Program-made: the position numbers and the translations under genes
The notes under the pieces: generated by a model
What the model was told of the DNA's origin: nothing
Databases searched by the model: none
Seen by the model: the letters and a program-made list of their open reading frames with translations, nothing else
Source: Terriglobia bacterium
GTDB taxonomy: Bacteria > Acidobacteriota > Terriglobia > Terriglobales > Acidobacteriaceae
Direction: 5' to 3'
Length of the DNA stretch: 60,394 nucleotides
Assembly (NCBI GenBank): GCA_020073395.1
Contig: JAIQFF010000030.1
Location: 1 to 60,394 of the forward strand
In this document: positions 8,523 to 16,798 of the stretch, one piece after another
Position numbering within the stretch: position 1 is the stretch's first letter
How the letters are laid out: each line of letters begins with the position of its first letter

Positions 8523-9350
8523 CTACTTCTTGCCTCTCCGGTTCACGATGAACGCGTCTGTACGCTTGTTGTTGCGTGTCTTGTAGCCGCGCGTGGGCTG
8601 GCCCCAGGGTGTGACCGGATGCCGGCCGCCCGAAGTCTTACCTTCACCGCCGCCGTGCGGATGGTCAACCGGGTTCATGCTGACGCCGCGGTTCACTGGA
8701 CGCCGTCCCAGCCAGCGCATACGCCCGGCCTTGCCGATGGTGATGTTCTCGTGATCGAGGTTACCCACCTGGCCAATCGTCGCCATGCAGTCCTGCGACA
8801 CCTTGCGGGTCTCGCCGGACGGCAGCTTGACCAACGCGTACTCGCCTTCCTTGGCCACCAGCTGTGCCGAACCGCCCGCCGAGCGCACCATCTGCGCACC
8901 CTTGCCCGGCTTCAATTCGACGTTATGAATGGTCGTGCCGGGCGGAATGTTCTTCAGCGGCAAGGCGTTGCCCACCAGAATGTCCGCCTCCGGACCGCTG
9001 ACCACTTTCTGGCCCAGCTTGAGCCCCTCAGGCTGCAAAATGTATCGCTTTTCGCCGTCCGCATAGCTGAGCAACGCAATGCGCGCCGAACGGTTGGGGT
9101 CGTATTCGATCGAGGCCACGGTAGCCGGAATCCCGTTCTTGTCGCGCTTGAAGTCGATCAGCCGCAGCTTGCGCTTGTGCCCGCCGCCGCGGTGCCACAT
9201 GGTGGTGTCGCCGCTGTTGCGCCGCCCGCCGCTGCGCTGCTTGGGTTCAAGCAACGGCTTGTGCGGATGTCGGGTCGTGATGTCGTCGTTGACCAGCGTG
9301 GTCCGGTAGCGCAGCGTCTGCGTAGTCGGTCGGTATGTCTTGATTGGCAT
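8523..9350 (-). CDS. rplB: 50S ribosomal protein L2
   Basis: Large-subunit protein L2, which supports the peptidyl-transferase centre and subunit joining. The 275-residue length is normal. The N-terminal domain has [17 protein letters not shown], and the C-terminal signature [39 protein letters not shown] includes the conserved histidine in [11 protein letters not shown]. It lies between rplW and rpsS as usual. Confidence 0.98.
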   Translation of the reverse strand: MPIKTYRPTTQTLRYRTTLVNDDITTRHPHKPLLEPKQRSGGRRNSGDTTMWHRGGGHKRKLRLIDFKRDKNGIPATVASIEYDPNRSARIALLSYADGEKRYILQPEGLKLGQKVVSGPEADILVGNALPLKNIPPGTTIHNVELKPGKGAQMVRSAGGSAQLVAKEGEYALVKLPSGETRKVSQDCMATIGQVGNLDHENITIGKAGRMRWLGRRPVNRGVSMNPVDHPHGGGEGKTSGGRHPVTPWGQPTRGYKTRNNKRTDAFIVNRRGKK

Positions 9351-9438
9351 AAATCAGCTCTTAGTGATCGGTCATCAGTCTTCAGCAAGACCTTGGTCTC
9401 GGCGGCCTTCCTGACGACTGAAGACCGACGACTGAAGA
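9351..9438. repeat. Inverted 7-nt repeat spacer between rplW and rplB
   Basis: Left arm: CGGTCAT, CAGTCTT, CAGC. Right arm: ACTGAAG, ACCGACG, ACTGAAG, ACTAC. This is the same family as 2697-2844, and the arms are complementary over about 20 nt with mismatches. Confidence 0.75.
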
Positions 9439-9732
9439 CTACAAATTCTGCGCGTACTCCGGCATCTTCTCGCCCGACTTCAGCCGCACGTACGCTTTTT
9501 TCCAGTCCGGACGGTAGCCGGCAAACTTTCCCCGCCGCCGTTCTTTTCCGGGATAGGTGGCGGTGCGCACCGAAAGCACCTTCACCTTGAAAATCGACTG
9601 CACCGCTTGCCGGATCTCGGTCTTGGTCGCAGCCGGCGCCACCTGGAAGACCAGCGTGTTCTGGTTTTCCTTGATGGCCAGACCCTTTTCCGTGATCACA
9701 GGGCGGCGAATGATCTGATATGCGGATTTCAT
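9439..9732 (-). CDS. rplW: 50S ribosomal protein L23
   Basis: Large-subunit protein L23 at the tunnel exit, a docking point for trigger factor and SRP. The 97-residue product starts MKSAYQIIRRPVITEKGLAIKENQNTLVFQVAPAATKTEIRQAV and contains the loop with GKERRRGKFAGYRPDWKKAYV. The start overlaps the rplD stop (TGATG at 9732), so translation is coupled. Confidence 0.97.
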   Translation of the reverse strand: MKSAYQIIRRPVITEKGLAIKENQNTLVFQVAPAATKTEIRQAVQSIFKVKVLSVRTATYPGKERRRGKFAGYRPDWKKAYVRLKSGEKMPEYAQNL

Positions 9733-10466
9733 CAGGCGACCTCCGCCGCTTTTTCATGACGCACCCGGCGCCGCGGAGCGCGGGTGGCCTTCTTGGTACT
9801 TTCTTTCTCGGTCTCTTTGCGCTGACGCTTTGAAATCGAATTCTTGAGCGAAACCTGCAGCGCCTCGATGGCCGGCTGCGAGAAAATCGCGCGATCGTAA
9901 CGCAACAGATGATAGGGATGAACCTCGTTGCCATTCACCAGTTCGACCCCGTCGAGGTTGCGCGAGCTCAATGCCAGGTTACGGTTGCCGTGCCGGGCCA
10001 CTTCGACCAACAGGGCGGTCGAGGCTACATTCAGCGCGTCCAGGGCCTGGCGGAACAGCTTGCTCTTCGGTTCCTTCACATCAAAAGCGTTGACCACGAT
10101 CAGCTTGCCATCGGCGAACTTTGACGCCAGTGCCGAGCGCAATGCGCCCAGCAGCTTCTTGCGCGGAAAGGCGTAGTCGTAAGAGCGCGGTTGCGGACCA
10201 TGGACCGTACCCCCGTGCCGCCAGAGCGGCGAGCGGATGGAACCGACGCGGGCCCGTCCCGTGCCCTTCTGCTTCCACAGTTTCTTGCCGGCGCCGGAGA
10301 CCAGCTTTTTGTTCTTGGTGGCGTGGGTGCCGGCTCGATGGGCGGCGCGGTAATGCTTCACCGCCTCCCACAGCAGGTCTTCATTGACCGCACCGAAAAC
10401 CTCCTCGGCGAGATCAAGCGTCCCGACCTTCTCCCCGCTCAAATTATGAATATCGATAGTTGCCAT
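9732..10466 (-). CDS. rplD: 50S ribosomal protein L4
   Basis: Large-subunit protein L4, which lines the exit tunnel and in enterobacteria represses the S10 operon. The ATG at 10466 gives MATIDIHNLSGEKVGTLDL, the expected L4 start, and 244 residues; the open frame 15 codons further upstream has no similarity. The tunnel loop signature KKLWKQKGTGRARVGSIRSPLWRHGGTVHGPQPRSYDY (about residues 63-100) is intact. The C-terminal part adds about 35 basic residues (KRQRKETEKESTKKATRAPRRR) beyond the usual 205-210. Confidence 0.96.
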   Translation of the reverse strand: MATIDIHNLSGEKVGTLDLAEEVFGAVNEDLLWEAVKHYRAAHRAGTHATKNKKLVSGAGKKLWKQKGTGRARVGSIRSPLWRHGGTVHGPQPRSYDYAFPRKKLLGALRSALASKFADGKLIVVNAFDVKEPKSKLFRQALDALNVASTALLVEVARHGNRNLALSSRNLDGVELVNGNEVHPYHLLRYDRAIFSQPAIEALQVSLKNSISKRQRKETEKESTKKATRAPRRRVRHEKAAEVA

Positions 10467-10524
10467 ATGTCTTCCGTCAATCTGGGTTGGCCAACGACCA
10501 CCCGCCAACAACCAACGACTGTTC
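10467..10524. repeat. 7-nt repeat spacer (CCAACGA type) between rplC and rplD
   Basis: Reads CCAACGA, CCACCCG, CCAACAA, CCAACGA, CTG. It is related to the unit in the rplB-proximal half of the 8408-8522 spacer. Confidence 0.7.
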
Positions 10525-11253
10525 TTAAGCTTTCTTCGCCGCCCTCTTGGCCGCCTTCAACGGATCCACCGTGGCCGCGCCGCCAAATCCGCGACGCTCT
10601 CTGGGCGGCTTCTTGGCCTTGGTAATCACCAGATATCCCCCGTTCGGACCGGGCACGCTGCCTTCGACCACCAGCAGATTCTCGTCTTTGTCCACGCCCA
10701 AGACCCGCAGATTGCGCTGCGTGACGCGATCCACACCCATGTGTCCCGACATGCGCATACCCTTGAACACGCGCGACGGGAACGCCGAAGAACCGATCGA
10801 ACCTGTGATCTGGAACATTGAACCGTGCGACTTGGGACCACCCGCGAAGTGATGACGCCGGACAACGCCGGCGAAGCCACGTCCCTTGCTGATGCCGACA
10901 ATGTCCACAAACTTTTCGCCTTCAAAAATGTCCACCAGCACTCGGTCCCCGGCCTTCACCGCAGCTGCCTCTTCCTCCTTTTCCACTTCGATCGGCACTT
11001 CCCGCAGAAATTTCACCGGCGGCAGGTTGTTCTTGCCCAGATGGCCCTTCATGGGCTGGGTCAGGCGCGATTCCTTCATAAACTCGACCAGACCGATCTG
11101 CGCCGCGTCGTATCCGTCGCGGGTCTGGGTTTTGTGCTGGGTAATCACGCAGGGGCCGGCCTGCAAAACGGTGGCCGGATGCACGTCACCCTTGTCGTCG
11201 AAGAGCTGCGTCATTCCGACTTTCTTGCCCAGAATTCCGGTTACTTTCGCCAT
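10525..11253 (-). CDS. rplC: 50S ribosomal protein L3
   Basis: Large-subunit protein L3, an early assembly protein near the peptidyl-transferase centre. The 242-residue product starts [29 protein letters not shown] and has the L3 signature [26 protein letters not shown] (about residues 119-144), followed by [18 protein letters not shown]. The C-terminus carries about 25 extra basic and alanine-rich residues compared with the usual 205-215. Confidence 0.97.
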   Translation of the reverse strand: MAKVTGILGKKVGMTQLFDDKGDVHPATVLQAGPCVITQHKTQTRDGYDAAQIGLVEFMKESRLTQPMKGHLGKNNLPPVKFLREVPIEVEKEEEAAAVKAGDRVLVDIFEGEKFVDIVGISKGRGFAGVVRRHHFAGGPKSHGSMFQITGSIGSSAFPSRVFKGMRMSGHMGVDRVTQRNLRVLGVDKDENLLVVEGSVPGPNGGYLVITKAKKPPRERRGFGGAATVDPLKAAKRAAKKA

Positions 11254-11344
11254 TGCTTTCTCTCACCTTGCCCAGGTTCACGACTTGGGCCAACAATTTC
11301 GCCGCCGCGCCTTCAGCTGAGAGCTCAGAGCTGACGGCTGAAAG
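11254..11344. repeat. 7-nt repeat spacer between rpsJ and rplC
   Basis: The rpsJ-proximal half reads AGCTGAG, AGCTCAG, AGCTGAC, GGCTGAA, AGCTATT (about 11312-11347). The other half (TTGCCCAGGTTCACGACTTGGGCCAA) is not an array but has a short inverted repeat, TTGCCCA and TTGGGCC. Confidence 0.7.
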
Positions 11345-11674
11345 CTATTTATGTTCCTTGCCAAAAGCCTTGATCTCGACATCCACGCCCGCGGGCAAGT
11401 CGAGTTTCATCAAGGCATCCACGGTCTGCTGCGTGGGCTCGAGAATATCGAGCAAACGCTTGTGGGTGCGGATTTCGAACTGCTCACGCGACTTCTTGTC
11501 CACGTGCGGAGACCGCAGCACGCAATACTTGTTCTTCATCGTGGGCAGTGGAATCGGGCCCGCGATTTGCGCCCCAGTGCGCCGCGCCGTATCGACAATC
11601 TCACCCGTGGACTGGTCCAGGATGCGGTAGTCGTACGCCTTCAGGCGGATGCGAATTCTTTCTTTTCCAACCAC
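11345..11674 (-). CDS. rpsJ: 30S ribosomal protein S10
   Basis: Small-subunit protein S10 (also NusE in antitermination). A GTG at 11674 is preferred as start: it is preceded by GAGAGGGAAAC and gives [23 protein letters not shown], about 109 residues, near the family's 102-105. The upstream open frame lacks similarity. Signatures include [39 protein letters not shown]. It heads the S10 block but follows tuf directly, with no rpsL, rpsG or fusA between. Confidence 0.95.
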   Translation of the reverse strand: MVGKERIRIRLKAYDYRILDQSTGEIVDTARRTGAQIAGPIPLPTMKNKYCVLRSPHVDKKSREQFEIRTHKRLLDILEPTQQTVDALMKLDLPAGVDVEIKAFGKEHK

Positions 11675-11745
11675 GTTTCCCTCTCTCGCTCTCCCGGCTC
11701 GCCGGGAGGAAAGAACTGGCGGCATGCTGCAAGCCGCTGAAAAAC

Positions 11746-11798
11746 AGCTTCTAGCTCAATCCATCTGAGAACTGAGAACCAGCAACTGATGACTGGGT
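11746..11798. repeat. 7-nt repeat stretch in the tuf-rpsJ spacer
   Basis: Reads CTGAGAA, CTGAGAA, CCAGCAA, CTGATGA, CTGGG from 11765, preceded by AGCTTCT, AGCTCAA. It is the promoter-distal end of the tuf leader for rpsJ; no promoter was recognised here. Confidence 0.65.
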
Positions 11799-11835
11799 TT
11801 TAAAATCCTCAGCTCGTCCCACTCAACCGAAACGG

Positions 11836-13023
<1,188 letters not shown>

Positions 13024-13046
13024 ATCTCGCTCGCTGCTTCCTTCCT

Positions 13047-13385
13047 TCAGTAATAGCGATAAAGCTGCTGAAACTTCGTTCGCAGCCCGGGCTCTACCTC
13101 TTCCACCTTGGACAGGTAGAACTCCCGCATCTGCGCCTGATCGGAAACCGTCAGCGCCTGGTACAGCTTCTGCGCGCCCAGTTTCGCCAGCGTGTCATCA
13201 ACTTTTTCAAACACGCCCCTGGCCAATATCACTTCCAGATCGCGTATCCGGGCGCCACTCTTGCGCACCTGCTTGAGGAACTTCTCGACTCTTTCCCGGT
13301 TCAGTGCGCGATCAATCGCGCTCCTCAGTTCCTCGAACTCTTTCTCTTTCTGAACCCTGATGGCAACTTGTTGAAAGCTCACCAT
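13047..13385 (-). CDS. Uncharacterised 112-residue helical protein upstream of tuf
   Basis: No family recognised. The product is highly charged and likely helical, with runs such as [25 protein letters not shown] and [20 protein letters not shown], without signal peptide, cysteines or membrane segments. The start ATG at 13385 has AGGGTAGG just upstream. It lies 24 nt after tRNA-Gly(TCC) and 23 nt before tuf, so it is very likely co-transcribed with both. The position suggests a role linked to translation or tRNA, but this is inference from context only. Confidence 0.75.
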   Translation of the reverse strand: MVSFQQVAIRVQKEKEFEELRSAIDRALNRERVEKFLKQVRKSGARIRDLEVILARGVFEKVDDTLAKLGAQKLYQALTVSDQAQMREFYLSKVEEVEPGLRTKFQQLYRYY

Positions 13386-13409
13386 GACCTACCCTGCATC
13401 AGAAAATTC

Positions 13410-13484
13410 TGGAGCGGGAGACGGGAATCGAACCCGCGACCAACAGCTTGGAAGGCTGTGACTCTACCACTGAGTTACTCCCGC
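13410..13484 (-). tRNA. tRNA-Gly (anticodon TCC)
   Basis: Cloverleaf is clear on the minus strand: acceptor arms GCGGGAG and CTCCCGC, D-loop with AGTGGTAGAGT, anticodon loop CTTCCAA, T-loop GGTTCGAATCC. CCA is encoded. Total length is 75 nt. It is the last tRNA before the protein genes in the transcript. Confidence 0.96.
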
Positions 13485-13487
13485 CCG

Positions 13488-13510
13488 TAAAACAGCTCTC
13501 AGCTCTCAAG
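13488..13510. repeat. Short 7-nt repeat after tRNA-Gly
   Basis: Contains AGCTCTC, AGCTCTC, AAGC on the plus strand, immediately upstream of tRNA-Gly in transcript order. The repeats therefore also occur in tRNA spacers. Confidence 0.55.
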
Positions 13511-13803
13511 CTTCTCTTTCGTAGCCCTCCGCCGCTCGACCAATTCGCCGATCAACAATCCGGCCAAGTAAACGGCTGCGATCGGAAATCCCGCAATCAG
13601 AACCGCCTGCTCCACTTCGGAAGCGCCATCTCTCCAAGGGCCAAATTTGGCAACCACCAGACGAGCAGCATGAGCGCCCCAAATCCGTACTTGGCCTTCT
13701 CGTCTCTCCAGTCGGTACAAAAGTGGATCGCCGCAATCTGCAAAGCCACCCATGCAAAGCCTGGAATCGCCCAAAGCAATGTTCTGGGCATCGCCCCTCG
13801 CAT
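13499..13803 (-). pseudogene. Small membrane protein ORF, apparently frameshifted, between tRNA genes
   Basis: One minus frame reads MRGAMPRTLLWAIPGFAW from 13803 with two hydrophobic segments (LLWAIPGFAWVALQIAAI; YGFGALMLLVWWLPNLAL) and stops at 13597. An overlapping frame continues with a third hydrophobic segment (AVLIAGFPIAAVYLAGLLIG) and a charged end, ELVERRRATKEKLES, stopping at 13499, but its own N-terminal part looks non-natural. A single frame change near 13610-13650 would join them into one three-helix protein of about 100 residues. A sequencing error or a real broken gene cannot be told apart here. A second possibility is two unrelated short ORFs. Confidence 0.4.
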
Positions 13804-13817
13804 TGCACTTAAGTTCG

Positions 13818-13893
<76 letters not shown>

Positions 13894-13899
13894 TTGAAC

Positions 13900-13930
13900 C
13901 AGCCATCAGCTATCAGCCGTCAGCCCGCGC
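13900..13930. repeat. 7-nt repeat between small membrane gene and tRNA-Thr(GGT)
   Basis: Reads AGCCATC, AGCTATC, AGCCGTC, AGCCCGC: four units of the AGCT family in a tRNA-operon spacer. Confidence 0.65.
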
Positions 13931-13960
13931 AAACCCTGGTCTGGCCCAGCCGACGCTTAC

Positions 13961-14140
13961 CTACTCCGCTCCGCTCTCGCGATCGGGATGCATCACATCG
14001 TGGCGACGCAGCCAGGTCTTCAGTGCAAACATTGCCAAAACCGCCAGGGTGGCGAAGCGCAATCTCGGATCGCTCAAAGTCGCCCATGACAGCGCCCCCA
14101 AAACAACGAAGGCGGCCAGCGCCATGTAGAGACGATTCAT
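13961..14140 (-). CDS. Small two-helix membrane protein inside the tRNA cluster
   Basis: The 59-residue product starts MNRLYMALAAFVVLGALS at an ATG just after the 3' end of tRNA-Tyr, with AGAGAC as a weak ribosome site. It has two hydrophobic segments (residues about 5-19 and 29-41) separated by TLSDPRLRF, and a charged C-terminus (WLRRHDVMHPDRESGAE). No family recognised. Its reading frame is intact and starts 11 nt after the CCA of tRNA-Tyr, so it must share the tRNA transcript if expressed. Confidence 0.55.
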   Translation of the reverse strand: MNRLYMALAAFVVLGALSWATLSDPRLRFATLAVLAMFALKTWLRRHDVMHPDRESGAE

Positions 14141-14150
14141 TTCAAGTCTC

Positions 14151-14238
14151 TGGTGCACAGGGAAGGATTCGAACCTTCGTACCTCCGAGGAGGGGCAGAT
14201 TTACAGTCTGCTGGCTTTAACCACTCACCCACCTGTGC
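14151..14238 (-). tRNA. tRNA-Tyr (anticodon GTA)
   Basis: Class II tRNA: acceptor arms GCACAGG and CCTGTGC, anticodon stem-loop CAGACTGTAAATCTG, long variable arm CCCCTCCTCGGAGGTAC, T-loop GGTTCGAATCC, encoded CCA; 88 nt. The GTA anticodon and long arm identify it as bacterial tRNA-Tyr. Confidence 0.96.
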
Positions 14239-14464
14239 AGAACTGCAGAACAGTTCGGCCTTACCTGCTTGATCCGGCATTCCTCGCAGACATCCACACT
14301 ACGGAAGATCGTGCAGACGGATTTTTCGAAAAAGTGAAGAACAGAAAAGCGCGCGAATATACCCTCGCACGCAAACACCACACTTGGAAAATTCCCTTAT
14401 GGAGTGCCGTTGGAAAAATCTGTCAAGCCGCCGCGCCGAATCTCCTGCCTTCCGGAACCAATGC

Positions 14465-14540
14465 TGGAGCTGGCGAAGGGATTTGAACCCCTGACCCTCT
14501 GATTACAAATCAGATGCTCTACCAACTGAGCTACGCCAGC
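14465..14540 (-). tRNA. tRNA-Thr (anticodon TGT)
   Basis: Acceptor arms GCTGGCG and CGCCAGC, D-arm GCTCAGTTGGTAGAGC, anticodon loop TTTGTAA, T-loop GGTTCAAATCC, encoded CCA; 76 nt. It is the first gene of the tRNA-tuf-S10 block, followed after 226 nt by tRNA-Tyr. Confidence 0.96.
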
Positions 14541-14616
14541 AGGTCTTAGATCGGGCCCGCCCCTTTCGGGGACAAGACACCCTCTGATCCCTTCGTGATG
14601 TCCGGGACAATTCTAA

Positions 14617-14645
14617 AAGTTACCATAACGGCATTTTGCGTGCAA
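14617..14645 (-). promoter_or_regulatory. Candidate sigma-70-type promoter of the tRNA-tuf block
   Basis: On the minus strand TTGCAC (14645-14640) and TAACTT (14622-14617) are 17 nt apart, about 75-80 nt upstream of tRNA-Thr(TGT). The -10 match is weak (three of six). The stretch downstream contains the hairpin-capable CCCCGAAAGGGG. It is the first plausible promoter upstream of the whole block. Confidence 0.4.
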
Positions 14646-14741
14646 GCGGGACCTGATCGTGTGGGGCCTGTCCGCCGCCTGTGACTTTGGACTTTGCCAT
14701 TCAAGTGCTTAGCCGGGGCTGCGCGAAAGCGGCAAGATCTG

Positions 14742-14812
14742 ACCCCGAGATTCTAACCTCAGGATTCCAACCCAAAGATCAAAGGCCTCGGACAAGAGTG
14801 TCCGACCCACAC
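14742..14812. repeat. Class A dispersed element, single half
   Basis: Core TCGGACAAGAGTGTCCGA followed by CCCACAC, preceded by loosely 6-nt periodic sequence (AACCTC, AGGATT, CCAACC, CAAAGA, TCAAAG). The same core and tail recur at 22571, 42729, 43170 and 58566. Confidence 0.75.
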
Positions 14813-14834
14813 CAATCTGTGGGAGACTGGTTCT

Positions 14835-15032
14835 ATGCCTAAGCGCAATCTTCGGATCATAAAGCGAGTCAAGAACGTTCCGGTGATCGGAATCTGTGAG
14901 GCTTGCAAAATGCAGTTCCAGGCCGAGCATCAGCCGGCGGGCCAGCAGGCCCGGGCGCAGGCTGTGATCCAGCAGCAGTTCAATGCGCACAGGTGCAGCG
15001 TACCGTCCGGCGAAACTCCTTACTTCGACTGA
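14835..15032 (+). CDS. Small CxxC...HxC protein, putative zinc binder
   Basis: A 65-residue product starting MPKRNLRIIKRVKNVPVIG. It contains CEAC (residues 21-24) and FNAHRC (residues 49-54), a spacing compatible with one metal site. The pattern of a basic N-terminus, CxxC, an alanine- and glutamine-rich helix and HxC is coherent enough to suggest a real gene. Family and function are not recognised; a zinc-ribbon or DNA-binding role is a guess. Its last 13 nt overlap the end of the convergent secreted-protein gene. Confidence 0.55.
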   Translation: MPKRNLRIIKRVKNVPVIGICEACKMQFQAEHQPAGQQARAQAVIQQQFNAHRCSVPSGETPYFD

Positions 15033-16795
15033 ATTTCGATCGGATTTGGAAGCTGGATGGCGCTTTGAGATCCGCCGACCACGATTTTTTGACCGTGGGC
15101 AGCGTAGCGGGAGATGGCTGCGGGCTTCGACCAGTCCAGGTCCCATCCGTTCTCGATGGCAATCACCGTGTAAGGGCCGGGAATCACACTACGGAAAGTG
15201 AAGGTGCCGTCGAGGTCGCTCTGGTCCCGGCGGAAAAGTTCGCGGTTCGCCTCCGGGTTCCTGGGAACCAGAACGATCATGGCTCCGGCCGCGCCCTTGC
15301 CGGCACGCTGCGCCAGGCCGTTCACGTCGGCGGCGCCTCCGACCACCCTCAAAGAGAGAGACAGGGCCGTACCCGTGGGCACGGTGAAGGAGTGGCCGGA
15401 GACCGGGGAGCCATTCAGCGTCATGGAGACAACTGAATAGGCGCGAGACGCGGCCCCGGCGAGGACCTCGTACCTTCCCGGCGCAACCTCTCCGAATGTG
15501 ACTTCGCGGGCCGGACTCATGGCTCCCCAGGCGACGACGCGATGCTGCGCATTGCGGAGGGCGAACGCCATTTGAGGCGGGAGCGCAGTTTCTCCAATCA
15601 CCTCGACCTTCGCGGTAATGGTGCTGGCGGCTTGACCCGTGGAGGCGTCCAGTTCCTCATTGTCCTGGCTGATCTCGATCTCGCTGCTCTGGCTAGGCTC
15701 TCCGTCCTGTCGCGGCAGGCGCAACTCGTACTTGCCGGGGGCGGCGGTGATCTCAAACACACTGGGGGCGGCCATCTGCACCTCTGGTTGGATACCTTCC
15801 TGCGAGCCCTCGAAGTCGCGCTTGAAAAGCGCGGGCATCTGAAAGCCCTGTCCGGCTTGTGGCGGCGGGGTGCGCAGGATCACGTGCAAGGCGGGCACGG
15901 GCGCCAAGTGTAGATCAAGGTCAAGACGATCGCCGCCGCGAATCAGGATGGGCGAGGCATCTTCGACTTCAGTGGCTCCCGAGTAGTACGTTGGCAGGTA
16001 AACCACATCAAGCGAGCGATCGACTGCGGTGGGAACATCGGCCGCCCCGGTTTGCCGAACCGATGGCGGATGTACCGCATACCAGGGCTTGGCTACGGCG
16101 GAGACGAAATAGGTACCGGCATCGAGGGGCGCGAATTCGAACGACCCTAAATCGTCCGATATATCGGACCGATAGCTGACGGTGCGGCTGATGCCGGCGC
16201 TGTGGTCATCGCGCCAGAGCGTGACGTTGGCGGCGCGCACCGGTTCGCCGGATTCATCGAAGACATGGCCGGTGAGCACGGCCGTGCGGACGAGACGCAG
16301 GGTCAGGTTCTCGGTGTCCACCCCGGCGCCAGTCACGATGGCAGTGGAGAACTGCTCGTGCTGGTCATAGGCGGCGCTGATGTATCCCCGCTTGGCGCCC
16401 GTCAAGGAATATTTTCCGGGCGGAAGATTGGGGAATTCGAAGCGCCCGTCGTCGCCGGTGATCATGAAAATCTGGTTTTGAGCGTTTTTCACGTCGCGCA
16501 GCGAAACCCAAGCACGGGAGAGCGGATGGCCTTCATGGACGCTGACGATGGTGCCGGCGATACGGAAATGGCCGACCCTAAGCTGTTGAACCGGCGTTTG
16601 CCCAACCAGCACAGCCGGCCAAGCCAGAAGCAAGCACGCAACCCACGTAGGCCCGGACGCGCTCGTCCGGGCGGACGAGCACAGCTCGCCTGGGGTTTTG
16701 GGTCTCTCAGCCAAAACCTTGCCGGGCTTCGCCCGGCCAGGCGGGTGAGGACACCCGCCCCTACGCAAACTCGGATTGGGCCAGGAGACGAACAT
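15020..16795 (-). CDS. Secreted carboxypeptidase-regulatory-like domain protein, N-terminus disturbed by a repeat
   Basis: A 591-residue exported protein with Ig-like carboxypeptidase-regulatory segments: FRIAGTIVSVHEGHPLSRAWVSLRDV...DDGRFEFPNLPPGKYSLTG and LTGHVFDESGEPVRAANVTLWRDD...LGSFEFAPLDAGTYFVSA, and a late one near DLDGTFTFRSVIPGPYTVIAIENGW. Such domains are common in acidobacterial surface proteins; no catalytic residues are seen. The hydrophobic signal core is ACLLLAWPAVLVG (about residues 53-65). Everything before it (residues about 10-51) is encoded by a class B element, so the ATG at 16795 may not be the real start; a TTG within the signal core region is an alternative. It begins 3 nt after the gene above and shares its domain type. 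Confidence 0.8.
   Translation of the reverse strand: MFVSWPNPSLRRGGCPHPPGRAKPGKVLAERPKTPGELCSSARTSASGPTWVACLLLAWPAVLVGQTPVQQLRVGHFRIAGTIVSVHEGHPLSRAWVSLRDVKNAQNQIFMITGDDGRFEFPNLPPGKYSLTGAKRGYISAAYDQHEQFSTAIVTGAGVDTENLTLRLVRTAVLTGHVFDESGEPVRAANVTLWRDDHSAGISRTVSYRSDISDDLGSFEFAPLDAGTYFVSAVAKPWYAVHPPSVRQTGAADVPTAVDRSLDVVYLPTYYSGATEVEDASPILIRGGDRLDLDLHLAPVPALHVILRTPPPQAGQGFQMPALFKRDFEGSQEGIQPEVQMAAPSVFEITAAPGKYELRLPRQDGEPSQSSEIEISQDNEELDASTGQAASTITAKVEVIGETALPPQMAFALRNAQHRVVAWGAMSPAREVTFGEVAPGRYEVLAGAASRAYSVVSMTLNGSPVSGHSFTVPTGTALSLSLRVVGGAADVNGLAQRAGKGAAGAMIVLVPRNPEANRELFRRDQSDLDGTFTFRSVIPGPYTVIAIENGWDLDWSKPAAISRYAAHGQKIVVGGSQSAIQLPNPIEIQSK
16642..16765. repeat. Class B dispersed element inside the 5' coding region
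   Basis: Starts CCCACGTAGGCCCGGACG, contains GTCCGGGCGGACGAGC and GCCGGGCTTCGCCCGGC, and ends ACCCGCCCCTACG. It lies entirely within the open frame of the secreted protein at 15020-16795. Confidence 0.8.
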
Positions 16796-16798
16796 GCA

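Noticed and set aside
14235..14486. 83-residue plus-strand ORF between tRNA-Tyr and tRNA-Thr(TGT)
   Set aside because: It runs into both tRNA genes on the opposite strand and has no ribosome site.
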